A stretch of DNA of 64,000 bases from Xestospongia bergquistia. Lineage: Eukaryota; Porifera; Demospongiae; Haplosclerida; Petrosiidae. The position numbers and the translations under genes were made by a program. Below are positions 36,411 to 48,150 of the stretch, in pieces; within the stretch, counting starts at the first letter, position 1, and each line of letters starts with the position of its first letter. The stretch covers positions 34,101-98,100 of the forward strand of contig CAWYPL010000005.1 of the NCBI GenBank assembly GCA_963965975.1, written 5' to 3'. A model generated the notes under the pieces. That model searched no databases. It saw nothing but the letters and a program-made list of their open reading frames with translations, and was not told the origin of the DNA.

Positions 36411-37684
36411 CACTATTTTGACACTATTGACAAAACAGTCCTGTTAAATCATGTGAAGTATAGGTTTGGCTATAGTGGAAAAGTATTGGATTGGATAAGT
36501 TCCTATTTGACTGGAAGATCTCAGAAGGTGGCCATAAATGATAGTTTCTCTTCTGAACAAGGATTGAATTATGGTGTGCCCCAAGGTTCTCTCTGCAGCC
36601 CTTTGCTCTTTCTACTCTATATGTCCCCACTAGGAGATTTATGCAGAGAAAGTGGGGTAGAGTTCCAGGGATATGCTGATGATACCCAAAACTGGCTCAG
36701 TTTCATCCCAGGACAAGTTGGCTATTGTGAGTATTGCTACCAAACTCTTCAACAATGTGTCCAAAAGGTGAAATCATGGATGTCTACAAATTTACTATGC
36801 CTAAATACAGATAAAACTGAATTTATCATGTTTTCTACCAAACCCCAGCTTCTGAAGTCACCAAGGTTTCCAGACATTGAGCTGGATGGTGATCAAATTC
36901 ATGCTGTGTCAGTGGTGAGGAATCTGGGTTTTCATATGGACTTACATCTGAAAAATGACAAACACATAAACAATGTGACTAGTAAATGTATTTTTCTTAC
37001 CAAGAAGATATCAGCAACTAGAAATCTCCTGGATATGAATACAGTTTGCATCATCATGCAAGCACTTGTTATTTCAAGGTTAGACTATTGTAATTTGTTA
37101 CTAATGGGATCCACAAAGTATCAACTTGATAAACTGCAAATGGTATTAAATGTGGCAGCAGGGGTGGTTAAATGCCTTCAGAAATATGATCCCATTAGAG
37201 TGCATCTGTTTGAGCTGCACTGGCTCAGGGTACCACAAAGGATAGAGTTCAAGGTACTTACACTAGTGTTTAAATGTGTGAAGAACCTGGCTCCAGAATA
37301 TCTTCAAGATTTTCTAGTAGTATCAAGAAACACAACATTGTGATCAGCCAATACCAAAAAGATTCACATGGTCAAGTTTAGGACACAGAAACTTTTAAAT
37401 TGTAGTTTCACATATACAGTGGCAAAACTCTGGAATGACCTACCAATATCACTTAGAGTCTGCGAGAACTATGATGCTTTTAAGGTTAAACTCAAATCAC
37501 ACCTTTTTAAACATTCTTATGAAGAACTCTTACACTAACTTTATTAATTTTAAGCCTTATTAAGCTAATTTATGTACTTGTTCTAATGGTTTATGCATAT
37601 TTTCTGCATATGTATTAATGCACTGTTGATACACTGTTATGTGTTGCCTAATAGCGCAGTACAAATAAATGTAACTGTAACTGT
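36411..37684 (+). mobile_element. 5'-truncated jockey/CR1-like retrotransposon inserted in copy A
   Basis: A 1274-bp insertion flanked by ATGA at 36407-36410 and 37685-37688. Copies L and B read straight through this point (GTAAATGATGAACAAAAC in B). The element begins inside RT motif A (FDTIDKTVLLNHV), a typical 5' truncation, and ends with AGTACAAATAAATGTAACTG, a short repeat tail. Confidence 0.88.
36419..37538 (+). pseudogene. Reverse transcriptase 3' half in the insertion
   Basis: One frame is open except for a single TGA at 37341-37343. Landmarks: VLDWISSYLTGRSQKVAIN, YGVPQGSLCSPLLFLLYMS (motif B), GYADDTQNWL (motif C with intact YADD), VKSWMSTNLLCLNTDKTEFI, ALVISRLDYCNLLLMGSTKY and, after the stop, KLWNDLPISLR before the true TAA at 37536. 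It is the same family as 19493-19855. Confidence 0.85.
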
Positions 37685-38388
37685 ATGAACAAAACACCAT
37701 ATGTATCAAATGTCACAATGCAGTTCTCAGAGAATCTCTTGTGACATGTCTTACATGTGACAAAACAATGAAAGAGATGTTGACATTGAAATTTGATATG
37801 GAGTGTATACTCTTCACTGGAAAACACAACACTAGAAATGCTGACATCAAACAGAACAACCCATTATATATGCAAGACCTACTGCTTACAACTCCAACCA
37901 AAATGTACATGTGTGTGTTGTAACATAGCTGTGCAGAAAGATATATGTAAAATATACAACAAAGCAGGCTATGACTTCAGAAGTTTTGTTGTATCACAAT
38001 GCTTAGGACATGTATCACATCCTGCAAACAAGAAGACCAATATATATGACATCATGTGATAAAAGATTACAAGAAACAAGTAATGAAAACCCAGTTTTAC
38101 CATATTATGCAAAGTATCCACATGCAGTAGCAGGAGCAAACTTCCTGAAAGCACTGAATAAAAGACCTGAATATGTGTGCACATGCTGTCATTGTATGTT
38201 GTTTTGTAAAACTGTGTGACTGTTTCACACTACACAGTATGATATGAGTGATGAGACAGTAAAACAATGTTTATCACATCGATATGTAATGAAATTGCAC
38301 AGGGACGCATCTCAGGAAAATGATGAAATGAGAACACATGAATGGCCACAGTTTGTTCAAGATGATGTGGAACATGATGACATATATA

Positions 38389-38910
38389 TTATGGATGAGT
38401 ACATTTGTATATACTGCAAAAACAGCTTACAACAAAAAAAAAACCAAAAATGCCTGACCAGGCATGTAGAAATGGTCTGCAGTTGCATGACATCCCACAG
38501 GATTTACAAAACATAATGCCATTGGAGAGAAGAGTGATTTCTCCATGAATTCCATTCATAACAATACTCATCATGAAACAATATGGTGGCCATTACAAAG
38601 TAAATGGTCCACCTGTCAATGATCCAGCAACACTAGATCAAATTATAGACATATTGCCTTGCATGCCCAGTGACTTGCAACTATATCCCATTAAACTAAA
38701 ACATAAACTTGAGTACAAAAGTCACTACATGTATGACATGACCTGTAGAGATCATGTCATTAGTGCTATTACATGGTTGAAAGAACACAATTCCCATTAT
38801 GCAGACATAGAACTTAATGAACAATGGTACAATGACATTGCTGCTAAAGAACTGTCAGTCCAGATTGATGAAAATGATAGTCATATCACAATGACTGAGT
38901 ATGACATTTT
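38389..38910 (+). pseudogene. DUF6570-like segment of the replicase (copy A)
   Basis: The frames give MDEYICIYCKNSL, DIPQDLQNIMPLERRVIS, MKQYGGHYKVNGPPVN and IIDILPCMPSDLQL. The order of a short Cys pair, PLERRVIS, a GGHYKVNGPPVN-type segment and ILPxxPSD resembles the DUF6570 domain often found before the Rep domain in animal Helitrons. One frame change separates the pieces. Confidence 0.65.
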
Positions 38911-38989
38911 TGACCAGCCACTGCAAAAGGAGAATACTAGCACAGACCAACTAAACACAAAAGACAATCTACAATTATGCACCAAACAA

Positions 38990-40500
38990 ATAGAATGTAC
39001 AAATGTGGAGAGCATGAGCACTGAAAGTGATGATGAAGATATGGAACTAGTTGAAGAGCAGGCTGCAGTCAACTGCAGGCAAGAATTAACAGGCAACCCT
39101 TTGCCTAGTGTTTTACAATTTGAAAACTTGGAAAACCAAATATATCAATGTGCAATTGGGGAAAATAGCATTCCAAATATATGTTATTAGACAATGACTT
39201 TGAAGTCCTAGCCTTTCCAGACCTTTTCCCATATGGTGGTGGTGGCTACCATGATGTACATAGGAAAGTAAAGCTGCCAATAAGGAAATACTTCCAACAA
39301 CATTTATTAAATGTAGATGGTAGATTTGCTCAAAATATTAAATATTTATTTTGTACACAATATATAGCAGACATCAAGCAAATAGAGTGATGCTACTTTG
39401 GCCATCATGTTATCATGAGGAAGAACACTTCAAGGGCACAAGATCACAGCTTGACAGTTATGAAATCCATCAGTACTAGAGCAGCTTGTCAGAAATGAAC
39501 AGGCTTATAAATTTCTGAAAAATGTAAGAGGATCACCTGGTTATTGGCAGGATCAGTTGTATGATGTATTAGCAATGCTCTGAAAGTTAGGAATTCCCAC
39601 ATGGTTCCTAACATTGTCTGCTGCTGATTTACACTGGCCTGAAATGATTCAAGCAGTAGCTGTACATTTTGGGAGGAAATTATCACAAAAAGATGTATTA
39701 AAAATGAGCATTGTAGACAGAAGCAGATACTTGCACCAAAACCCAATAACTGGTGTGCAAATGTTTCAACACAGAATTGAGCCATTCTTCTCTGAATATC
39801 TACTCAGTGATGCACACCCACTAGTCTATGTGACAGATTATGTGATAAAAATTGAGTTTCAGATGAGAGGATCACCTCATGCCCACTGCTTACTGTGGGT
39901 AAAGGATGCCCCAAAAATTGACAAAGATCCAGATGATGTTGTTTGTACTTTCATTGACAAATACACAACAGCAGTTATACCTCCAAAAGCACCTGAAAAT
40001 GAACATCATATCAAACTAATGGAAAACCTACAAAAACATACACATTCTGTCTACTGTCTCAGAAACAAATCTTTTCATTTTGGTTTCCCAAAACCCCCTT
40101 CAACAAAAACCTTAATATCTAGACCACCTATTGATGATCATGATGAAATTATACAAAATGCAAAATCAGTATTACAGACTGTGCAAAACACACTCACAAC
40201 AGTAGACATACACAACATCTCTACACAACACTTGCTGCAAGACATCAATGTGGATGTTGAGACATATATAGATGCATTGAAGATTTTTTAAAAAAAGGGC
40301 CAAATGTCATTTTGCAGTGAAACCCACAAGATATTTTTATAAATGCATGCAATCATGACATTTTATCATTATGGGGAGGAAATGTGGACCTCCAATATGT
40401 CATAAATGAAATTGCAACAGTGAAATATGTCTGCAGTTATATGACTAAAGGTGAAAAGGGAATGGGTGAAACACTGAAAAGAGTGGCAAAAGAGTGTTGA
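38990..40500 (+). pseudogene. HUH Rep (Helitron_like_N) domain of copy A
   Basis: Starts with FPDLFPYGGGG, a Helitron N-domain signature. The HUH motif is intact at 39878-39886 (RGSPHAHCLLW), and the two-tyrosine motif KYVCSYMTKG has its tyrosines at 40426 and 40438, spaced YxxxY with a lysine three residues later. These residues nick and join single-stranded DNA in rolling-circle transposition. Stops near 39388, 39497 and 40289 and several frame changes break it. Confidence 0.82.
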
Positions 40501-40521
40501 AATGACAGTATTTGGACACAG

Positions 40522-42781
40522 ATGAATAAAATTAAGAAAGAATTCCTGGGCAAACAAATATTGGGAGCACCAGAATCAGCAGTGCAAGTGTTGTCAATGT
40601 GGCTGATGAAGAAAAGCAGGAAAGTTGTACCAGTGATGACAAGTATGAAAGATGAACATGTGAGTCTACCAAAACCACAGTCACAACTAGCACAATTACA
40701 TGATGATGATGAAGATGTATTTGCAACAAGCTTAATTGACAGATATGGTGCTAGGCCAGTTTCTTTACAAAACATGTGCCTAGCAACATTTGCAGTTACA
40801 TATGATGCAATTCAGTCTGCAACAAAGAAAGAAGATACTGATGGTGGCAATGATGAAGAAGAAGAAATGCAGAACACAAAAAATGATAACTCTCTGACAA
40901 TGATGAAATTGCAAAAAGGATTGGGTGTCATCAGGAAGAGGAAACAGGAAGCAATATTATGTCCAAGAAGCTACAAAATTCATACAGAACCAGAAAAATA
41001 TTACCATGTAAAGCTACTTCTCTATTATCCATGGCATAATGAAGATGACATTATATCACCATTTACAACTTATCAGGAGTCATACATCAATAAGCAAGAT
41101 ATAATAAACCAGAATGCAGAAAAATTCAATGAAGACTGTGTGGCATTCAATGTGGACCTGCAAGATTTGGAAAACAATATACCACAGTCTGCATGGGAGG
41201 TGGTTGTTCCAAATATAGGACAGGATGACACAATAACACATTTGCAAGGTTTCTCCACATTGCAGAATGAGGAAAAAGAAAAGAAGATACAATAGATACA
41301 GTGTGTGATGACAACACCAGAAACAAAAGAGATAAATTGTCAATTGTAAAAGGCAAGATGTGAAATTTCAGTAATATTGCAAATATGTATGCACCTTAAA
41401 GAAAGAGCAATGTCATATAGTAATGTACAACAGAGCATGGTGCAAGAGCTACATAAATGCACAAAGACATGGAGAAAAGCAAAAAGGGTACAGAATTTTT
41501 CTGAGTGGTCCAGGAGGGACAGGGAAAAGTCACATTGTACATCTCATACAAAGAGATATGTCCAATTTTTTCAACCACACAGTAAAACCTGATGATGATC
41601 AAACAATCATCCTCATAACTGCCCCAACAGGATCAGCAGTATTTCAAATTGGTGGATATACAATTCATTCTGCATTTATATTACATGATAATTTTAAATC
41701 AAAACATGGTTGGGAGAAGAGAACTCAGATGTTATTGAAATTAGAGCACATGATATTTTCAATAACTGATGAAATAAGCATGGTAGGGTTTAAGCAATTC
41801 CAGCCAATGAATCAGACCATGTGTACATTAAAAGGTACAACTGATGGCAACTGGGGAGATATGTGTACTTGCAGTAGATGATTTATATCAACTGCCTCCT
41901 GTTGGTCAGTGCCCAATATACATGTCCCCACAGATTGTGCACATGCTCAATGATATTGCTCCTAATAGATGGGAGAAGATGAAGTTACATGAACTGACAC
42001 AAAGCATGAAACAAAAAGATATGAAATTTGTAAACTGTCTGAACAAAATATGCACAACTGTACCACTTGAAGGCTCAGAAGAAGATAGAATGTTACAAAG
42101 TTGTGAATTAAAACTTCATCCAAATCATGAAAACTATCCACATGATGCAATGCATGTATATGCACAAAATGTACACTGTGATGCATGGAATGAAAACAGA
42201 CTCAAATTGCTGCCAGGAATAGAATTCACAAATATAGCAACAGACAGTAAAAAAGATGACTGCACTGAACTTGCAAATGTTACAATGCCTACCAATCCAC
42301 ATGAAACAGGTAATCTGCAAAAAGTCTTAACTATAACAATTAATGCAAGAGTAATGATCACAATGAATATTGATGTAGCTGATGGGTTAACCAATGGTGC
42401 AATGGGTACAGTAAGAAATGTGATAATTGACCAGACAACAGGAAAGATGAGTGTAATATTAGTACCTTTTGATAGTGAACATGTTGGAAAAGAAACAAGG
42501 CACAACAGTGTGCATAATAGTATACATAAAAATGCTGTTCCAATACATTGCACATAGGCAACATTTACTATTGATAAAAAAGCATCATTTCAAGCAACTA
42601 GAACTCAGTTTCCATTAACACTTGCTTGGGCTGTCACAATAGACAAATGTCAAGGACTCACACTGTCTGAAATTGTAATAGATATGACACCTGCAAAAGG
42701 CAAGTTCAGACCTGGAGAAGCATATGTAGCCTTCAGTAGAGTGAGAACACTTCAAAAATTACACATAATCAACTACACATG
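40522..42781 (+). pseudogene. PIF1-like helicase domain of copy A
   Basis: An acidic linker region (40522-41295) leads into a superfamily 1B helicase. Walker A FLSGPGGTGKSH at about 41501-41533 is intact; motif Ia ITAPTGSA, SITDEISMVG (Walker B region), and DDLYQLPPVGQCP follow. A two-base loss near 41860 separates 41423-41881 from 41844-42557. Stops at 42555 and 42779 precede and follow the final motifs ([26 protein letters not shown]). Confidence 0.8.
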
Positions 42782-42794
42782 AAATCAAATCTGT

Positions 42795-43514
42795 GTGTCA
42801 GAACATGTAGAAAAAGAGATGAAAAGGCTCAGGAAAAACATCTTGCCACAAATGCCATCATATCTATTTCATGATGTTCCAGGAGATGTCAAGTTACTGC
42901 ATATAAATATCAGAAATTTCAACAGGAAAATAGAAGATATGAAAAATGATCACATGTTTCAAGATGCAGACATAATATCATTGAATGAAACTCATTTAGG
43001 ACATAGTAACACACTGACTCCTGATGATGGGTATAAATACAAATGTTGATATGTTGATATTTGTTGTGACCACAATAACAGGGGAGGTGGGGTTGCTCTG
43101 ATTGTAAACACAAATCTACATCCCAAACAGATCAGAATGAATACAATTTTGGAAATTGTTGTTGCACAGAGAAGTGAACCAATTCACATGATTGTGATAT
43201 CAGTTTACAGGCCACCATCAACACCAATTGATATGTTTATGAATCTTATGTTAGAGATTATTGCACAATTTCAGCATGTACCAACATGTATTGTAGGTGA
43301 CTTCAATGAAGATGTATCAATTACATCAAATACACACTGTTGTACAATGTTTAGATCACAAGGTTTTCAGCAAATGGTAAATAAACCAACACATGATAGT
43401 GGAACAATAATAGACCATGTTTATATGTCACAAACACTACATACTATGCAAACAGATGTCACAGACTGCTATTACAGTGATCATGATTGCATTCTATGTT
43501 GGATAATGATGTAA
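42795..43514 (+). pseudogene. Endonuclease (EEP fold) C-terminal domain of copy A
   Basis: Fused behind the helicase, as known for Helentrons. Motifs: KLLHINIRNFNRKIEDM, IISLNETHLG, GGGVALIVN, ISVYRPPSTPI, CIVGDFNEDV and YYSDHDCILC at the C-terminus. A frame change near 43049 splits it in two. It resembles APE-type endonucleases of non-LTR retrotransposons. The final SDH motif is complete here, while copy B has an early stop before it. Confidence 0.8.
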
Positions 43515-43708
43515 ATGACAGATAACACATGTGCATGAAACAATGATAAATGTATGATGAATATGATATTGTGCATCAAATGTGGTAAAATACACTCAAA
43601 AATGTAGAAGTACTCAAACATCTGACATAAATGTCAGTTTCATACGATGTCAGATCCTGAGGGTGATGTCCATCTGATGTAAATGTCACTGTAACCTTCA
43701 GTCAAATA

Positions 43709-43887
43709 CAGGTGGGTCCCACTTAAGCCGGATTTTTTGGGAGCATGAAAATCTGTCTGGCTTAAGCATTATCCGGCTTATCCAATTACTATAATAAGTT
43801 TAATTATACAAAGAAATTTGGCAACAAAAATCCGGGCTAAGTGGGAATCTGGCTTAACCACTGTACGGCTTAAGTGGGACCCACCTG
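43709..43887. mobile_element. 179-bp MITE with terminal inverted repeats
   Basis: Termini CAGGTGGGTCCCACTTAAGC and its inverse at the other end (about 22 bp), with TA on both sides (43707-43708 and 43888-43889). TA duplication and CAGG termini suit a pogo/Tigger-type (Tc1/mariner superfamily) non-autonomous element. Copy B keeps the uninterrupted site at 59519-59520. Confidence 0.9.
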
Positions 43888-45316
43888 TATGAGGGGGTTT
43901 ATCTGTCATGCCATATCTCTGCATCCACAACCTATGCCAAGCATTCCCAGACAAAAAATATGTAAAAATATCACAATGTAGACAGATATAAGCATGTATA
44001 CATGAACATTTATAGAGTAATCAGAGAGGAATGTACATGTTATATGGCTTGCAATTCCCACCAAATTCATGATGTTGAAACATGTTTTTGGGGAGATACA
44101 GAAGTATACATACTGCAAAAAATGATTTTTGGACCATATCAATGAAATACCTCCCAATGGGGGAAGGGACATCATCTGCCATGCCATATTACTTCACCCA
44201 CTATCTGTAAGAAACATATGCAGACCAAAAAGATGTGAAGATATGAATATCAAGACAGATATAGCCCACTCAAGTTGCAGATGTGTATAAACACAATCAA
44301 GAAATCTACATTTCACATGCCTCACAATTGCTCACAAATGAATCATGTTGAAAAAATCTGTATGGGGGATATAGAGCATTACATATACTGCAAAAAAACT
44401 ATTTGTGGAGCATTTCAATGAAATGCCTTCCTCATGGGGTTCATCTACCATGCCATGACATTGCACCCAGGATTTCTGCCAAGCATTGCAGTAGTAAGTA
44501 ACTGTATGATAAATCATATATCTGAGAAACAACTAAAGCAAGATAACTGAAAAGAATGTACCAAGTTTATGTAGTAAGTAGGTAGTAATTATGTTATAAG
44601 TATATAGTAAATTTATATTCTGAAAGATAGATTTTGAAATAAGTACAAGTATCAGTTAGCAATATCTACAAACATACTAAAGAACTGTACACAAGAGTAT
44701 CCAGGGGAGCTGTTCTAGTGTGCTAAGACCCATATCTATAACTTAATCATAACATATACTAAGAATGAAAATTGAAATTTACAATGACAGAAATGTTCAA
44801 GAATATGTAATAAAAATATCATCTATATCTGTGTCAAATTGTCTGTGAAATTTGATATATAGAAAAGAATGTCAATACTGCAGATGAAGTCCATGCACCA
44901 TACAGGTTGGATGAACAATATGATCTGAAAATGTAACATCACACAATATATGATTTCTGTCCACTACACATATCTTGCTTCCCTGTATTCCTGAGAAATA
45001 TACACATTGTACATGGTACATATTTTACAAGTAAAACATCCTCTGTAGAAATTCCTTGACAAAAAACTTTACAAAAATATCAACATAAAGAGAGATATAA
45101 CCCTAGAAAGTATCACATGTATTGGAAAATGATCAGGAAATGTAAATTTCACATAGGTCACAATCCCTGAAACATAAAGCATTTTGGAAAAAAATGTTTT
45201 GGGAGACAGACAGTACCCCCCATAAATCAAAACATCAACACAATACCACAAAAAGCCAAAAACTGAAAAAACAGTAGAATCCACATGCAGAGAACCATTG
45301 ACCCCCAGAGAACTGC
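43888..45316 (+). other. 3' non-coding region of copy A
   Basis: AT-rich, collinear with copy B (59520-60430 and 61440-62118). Minus-strand open frames here (for example 43906-44187, 45069-45434) recur in B but show no family; I take them as chance. Confidence 0.6.
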
Positions 45317-45358
45317 TACATACGAAAGACCTTTTCCCGTGAGGGTAACTATCTAGTT
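45317..45358 (+). other. 3' terminal structure of copy A
   Basis: TACATACGAAAGACCT (complement of the 5' tip), then TTTCCC-GTGA-GGGTAA hairpin with one mismatch, then CTATCTAG and TT. The sequences of A and B diverge immediately after TT, which fixes the boundary. Confidence 0.85.
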
Positions 45359-45945
45359 TATTTTGTTTATCGCTGTGGAAACTACATAGCTGTACGGTAA
45401 TGCTGTAATTAATCATGTTAAATGAAATGCACATGTAAATTCGACATTACCCCCAGCATAATTCTCTCAGAATTCCAGATATTTTAAAATTTACATCATT
45501 CTCACTCGAGTACAACTCTCTGAAATATATTCAGTTGTCCGCAAGACAGTCCAGTGAATTTAAGTTCTCAATTCAGCAAATATGAAATCCTTCACGTCAT
45601 CCAATTGTGGCATCATTGCAGAGTATTTTTTCAAGTTTTGGCTGCGAAGGTCAGTAATATACATGTAGTCTACCACCACTATGTATTGTACATTTTTAAA
45701 AATAGGTCCAATGGACTCGAGCTCATTGGCCTGGTGAGAAGGTGCATTATGCTAGATATAAAAAAAGCAACAGAATAAAAAAGCTGGATATTTCACAAGT
45801 GGAGTAACTATATTTTATTCATAATCAATTTCTCTATCCTAGGTCTCAATTATTTTTGGGGGATCAATTTAAGGCTCATCTCAATTTGAACATTTTCTTT
45901 TTCTCTTCTGGTGTAGGGGTGGAAAAAATTTCAAAATTGCTTTAA
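45359..45945. other. Flank of copy A, no gene seen
   Basis: Unique-looking sequence. A short plus frame (45554-45778) has no recognised domain. Confidence 0.4.
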
Positions 45946-46260
45946 TTTTTTAAGATGGATCCAGCTCCAGATCAATATTTAGATTGTAATTTTTTGACCT
46001 AAATTTAGGGTCTACCCTGGCTGCAGTCCCATCTATGTCTCACCTGAGCTCATTGTTGTGGGGGATCCACTGAAGATCCAGCTCCAGATCCATATTTGGG
46101 TTGTACTTTTTGACCTGAATTTAGGGTCCACTCTAGCTCTGGCTCCAGCCCCATTTATGTGTCAACTCAGCTCATTGTGGTGGGGGGCAACTCAAGATCC
46201 AGCTCTAGATCCATATTTGCATTGTGCTTTTTGACCCGAATTTTCACTGTATTGATATTA
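45946..46260 (+). repeat. ~125-135-bp tandem repeat, first block
   Basis: Two to three units with ATCCAGCTCCAGATCCATAT, TTAGGGTCCACTCT and CCCATCTATGTCTCACCT. The same unit returns at 46975-47455, so another repeat interrupts one array. Confidence 0.85.
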
Positions 46261-46665
46261 TGTTAACCCTATGTTATCTTTTAAATTCAACATTTTGTCC
46301 AATAACTCCATTCCAAATGGTTAGATTTGAACAATTCCTTCACAAATAGGGGTAATTTTTTCCAGACAATTGTTTTGAGTACCAACAACCATATGTTATC
46401 TTCAAAATTGAATGTTTTGCCCCAAAACTCTGTTCCAAGTGGTCACATTTGAAAAATTCCTTCACAAACAGGGGTCATTTTTTGTGATGATCATTTTGAT
46501 TACCAACAACCCTATGTTATCTTTCAAATTTAATGTTTTGTCCCATAACTCTGTTCCAAGTGGTCAAATTTGAAAAATCACTTCACAAACAGGGGTCTTT
46601 TTTGAGACAATCATTTTCATTACCAACTTCAAAACTGAATGTTTTGTCCCATATTTCTGTTTATC
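46261..46665 (+). repeat. ~122-bp tandem repeat
   Basis: About three units with CCCTATGTTATCTTTCAAAT, TTCCAAGTGGTCAAATTTGA and CTTCACAAACAGGGGTCATT. Unrelated in sequence to the 122-bp satellite of element C. Confidence 0.85.
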
Positions 46666-46974
46666 TCAATATTATTTGCTGTATGTCTAAATAAGCCATA
46701 TTTTTTACTTTTCAAGTGCAATTCTGATAGCCTTGAATGACAATTTGGAACTTACTGTTTTTATGTAGACTTAGAGAGCTCTTCAAAGATTAAATTGATA
46801 TGTGTTCCTACATCACTGTTATTGGTCAATTCCATTTTCTACTGTGAACTCCATTTTTGTAACTTTTTCACATGTATGCCAGATATATGTAGCTGAGGTA
46901 CTAATTATACATTTTTTGCAACTACCACCATCTAAGGTTTTTATCACCATATGAGTACCAAAGTGAGGTCAATC

Positions 46975-47455
46975 TTTGTGGATGGGGTGTCAACTCTGGA
47001 TCTGGATCCAGCTCTAGATCCTTATTTGGTTTTAATTTTTTACCTGAATTTAGGGTCCACTCTGGCTCATGCTCCAGTCCCATCTATGTCTCATCATAGT
47101 TCATTGTGGGGGAGAGGTGGGGTCAACTCCAGATCTGGATCCAGCTCTAGATCCATATTTGGGTTGTACTTTTTTACCTGAATTTAGGGTCTAATCCAGC
47201 TCTGGTACTGGTCCCATCTATGTCTCACCTTAGGTCATTGTAGTTGGGGGGTCAACTGTGGATCTGGATCCAGTTCCAGATCTATATTTGGGTTGTTTTT
47301 TTAACCTGAATTCAGGGTCCACTCCAGCTCAAGTCCCATTTATGTCTCACCTGAGCTCATTGTGGTGGTGGTGTAGGGGTCCACTCAGGCTCCAGCTCTG
47401 GTCCCATTTCTGTTTCACCTCAGTTGATTGTTGGGGAGGGTCTACTCCAGAAAAA
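46975..47455 (+). repeat. ~125-135-bp tandem repeat, second block
   Basis: Three to four units with GATCTGGATCCAGCTC, CCTGAATTTAGGGTCC and TCATTGTGG runs; continues the block at 45946-46260. Confidence 0.85.
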
Positions 47456-47694
47456 TGTGGAGTCAACTCCACTTTTTATGTCTACAGACAGCTTTCTGCT
47501 GTGCATGATTATATAGGCTCACTGCCATTGGATGGCCAATAAGCCAAAAATCATACTGGATAATAAAAACCCACATACAGTCCAAGTCAATTTGGTCTGA
47601 CATTCAAAGTGACTCATCCACAGCCATAAGAAGACAAGCCTTAATAATTAGCATTATAAATGGTATATTTTGGTGGATATACTGCAACATAAAC

Positions 47695-47995
47695 TGTTGT
47701 ACCATAAAGTGTGTAACTTGGGTCTTATGGTTGCACTAATCTAATTCTTTATTGAGACTGGTGCTTGTTGGGTCATCCCAAGTGTTGTGTTATGTTATTG
47801 TGGAATGATGTGGCTCCAGGTTTGACTTAGACACTATTTATTAAATACTGAACTGAAACATATCTACATCCATGCTCTCCAAGTACCAGACGACATGTGC
47901 TATGAGAAGTGGGAACAAACTATGAGAACCACAAAGCAAGATAATCAGCTGATCAAGGGATCAGTCTGCAAAACAAAATGAGTGATAATACAACA
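47695..47995 (-). repeat. 3' LTR of the Gypsy element, 301 bp
   Basis: On the minus strand it begins TGTTGTATTATC directly after the polypurine tract AGAAAGGGGGA (48006-47996) and ends with GGTACAACA, giving TG...CA with 7-bp inverted ends. An AATAAA lies at 47753-47748 within it. An inner TGTTGTG at 47783 would give a 213-bp alternative; the longer form fits the poly(A) signal better. Confidence 0.7.
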
Positions 47996-48150
47996 TCCCC
48001 CTTTCTGAGATTATGATAGACAGCAAAACAATTTACTGGGGATGTATGCAGTGGTGCATTACAATAACAAGGCCTGTGGACAGTTTGGGTCAATAGTTCC
48101 TAAATATCCTGGATCAGGCATCTTGGTGCAATGCAGGCATGGCCAGATCT

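Larger units (their letters stand above)
35618..38500 (+). pseudogene. Cysteine-module N-terminal region of the replicase (copy A), split by an RT insertion
   Basis: Large exon beginning after a CCATTTCAG acceptor. It encodes the same tandem Cys modules as in L (YGCVCTCCHIDNLPW, CLCTCCHKTDIPRSQC, YICKKCDKHLL, YVCTCCHCMLF, YICIYCKNSL). A TGA at 35626-35628 replaces CGA of copy B. The exon is interrupted from 36411 to 37684 by a truncated retrotransposon, and other stops and frameshifts follow (for example 36298-36300 and 37921). Confidence 0.75.
27283..45356 (+). mobile_element. Helentron-like giant element, copy A (both ends present)
   Basis: About 18.07 kb. The first 16 nt (AGGTCTTTCGTATGTA) are the exact reverse complement of 45317-45332 (TACATACGAAAGACCT), followed by a hairpin and CTATCTAG at 45349-45356, then TT. 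Asymmetric terminal repeats, terminal hairpins and T-T flanks are known features of Helentron/Helitron2 elements, as is a Rep-helicase protein fused to an endonuclease. Inside are subterminal satellites, a spliced accessory gene and the spliced replicase gene. About 1.45 kb is secondary insertions (36411-37684 and 43709-43887), so the original length was near 16.6 kb. Frameshifts and stops make it non-autonomous now. Confidence 0.88.

Noticed and set aside
40437-40775. Cys/Ser-rich minus-strand frame repeated at 56235-56573
   Set aside because: It is antisense to the acidic linker of the replicase; conservation follows from the sense strand.
42134-42553. Hydrophobic minus-strand frame opposite the helicase of copy A
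   Set aside because: It mirrors a real coding region, and the same shadow appears opposite the helicase of copy B.
47783-47995. Shorter 213-bp LTR with TGTTGT ends
   Set aside because: The 301-bp alternative has longer inverted ends and includes the AATAAA signal, so it was preferred.
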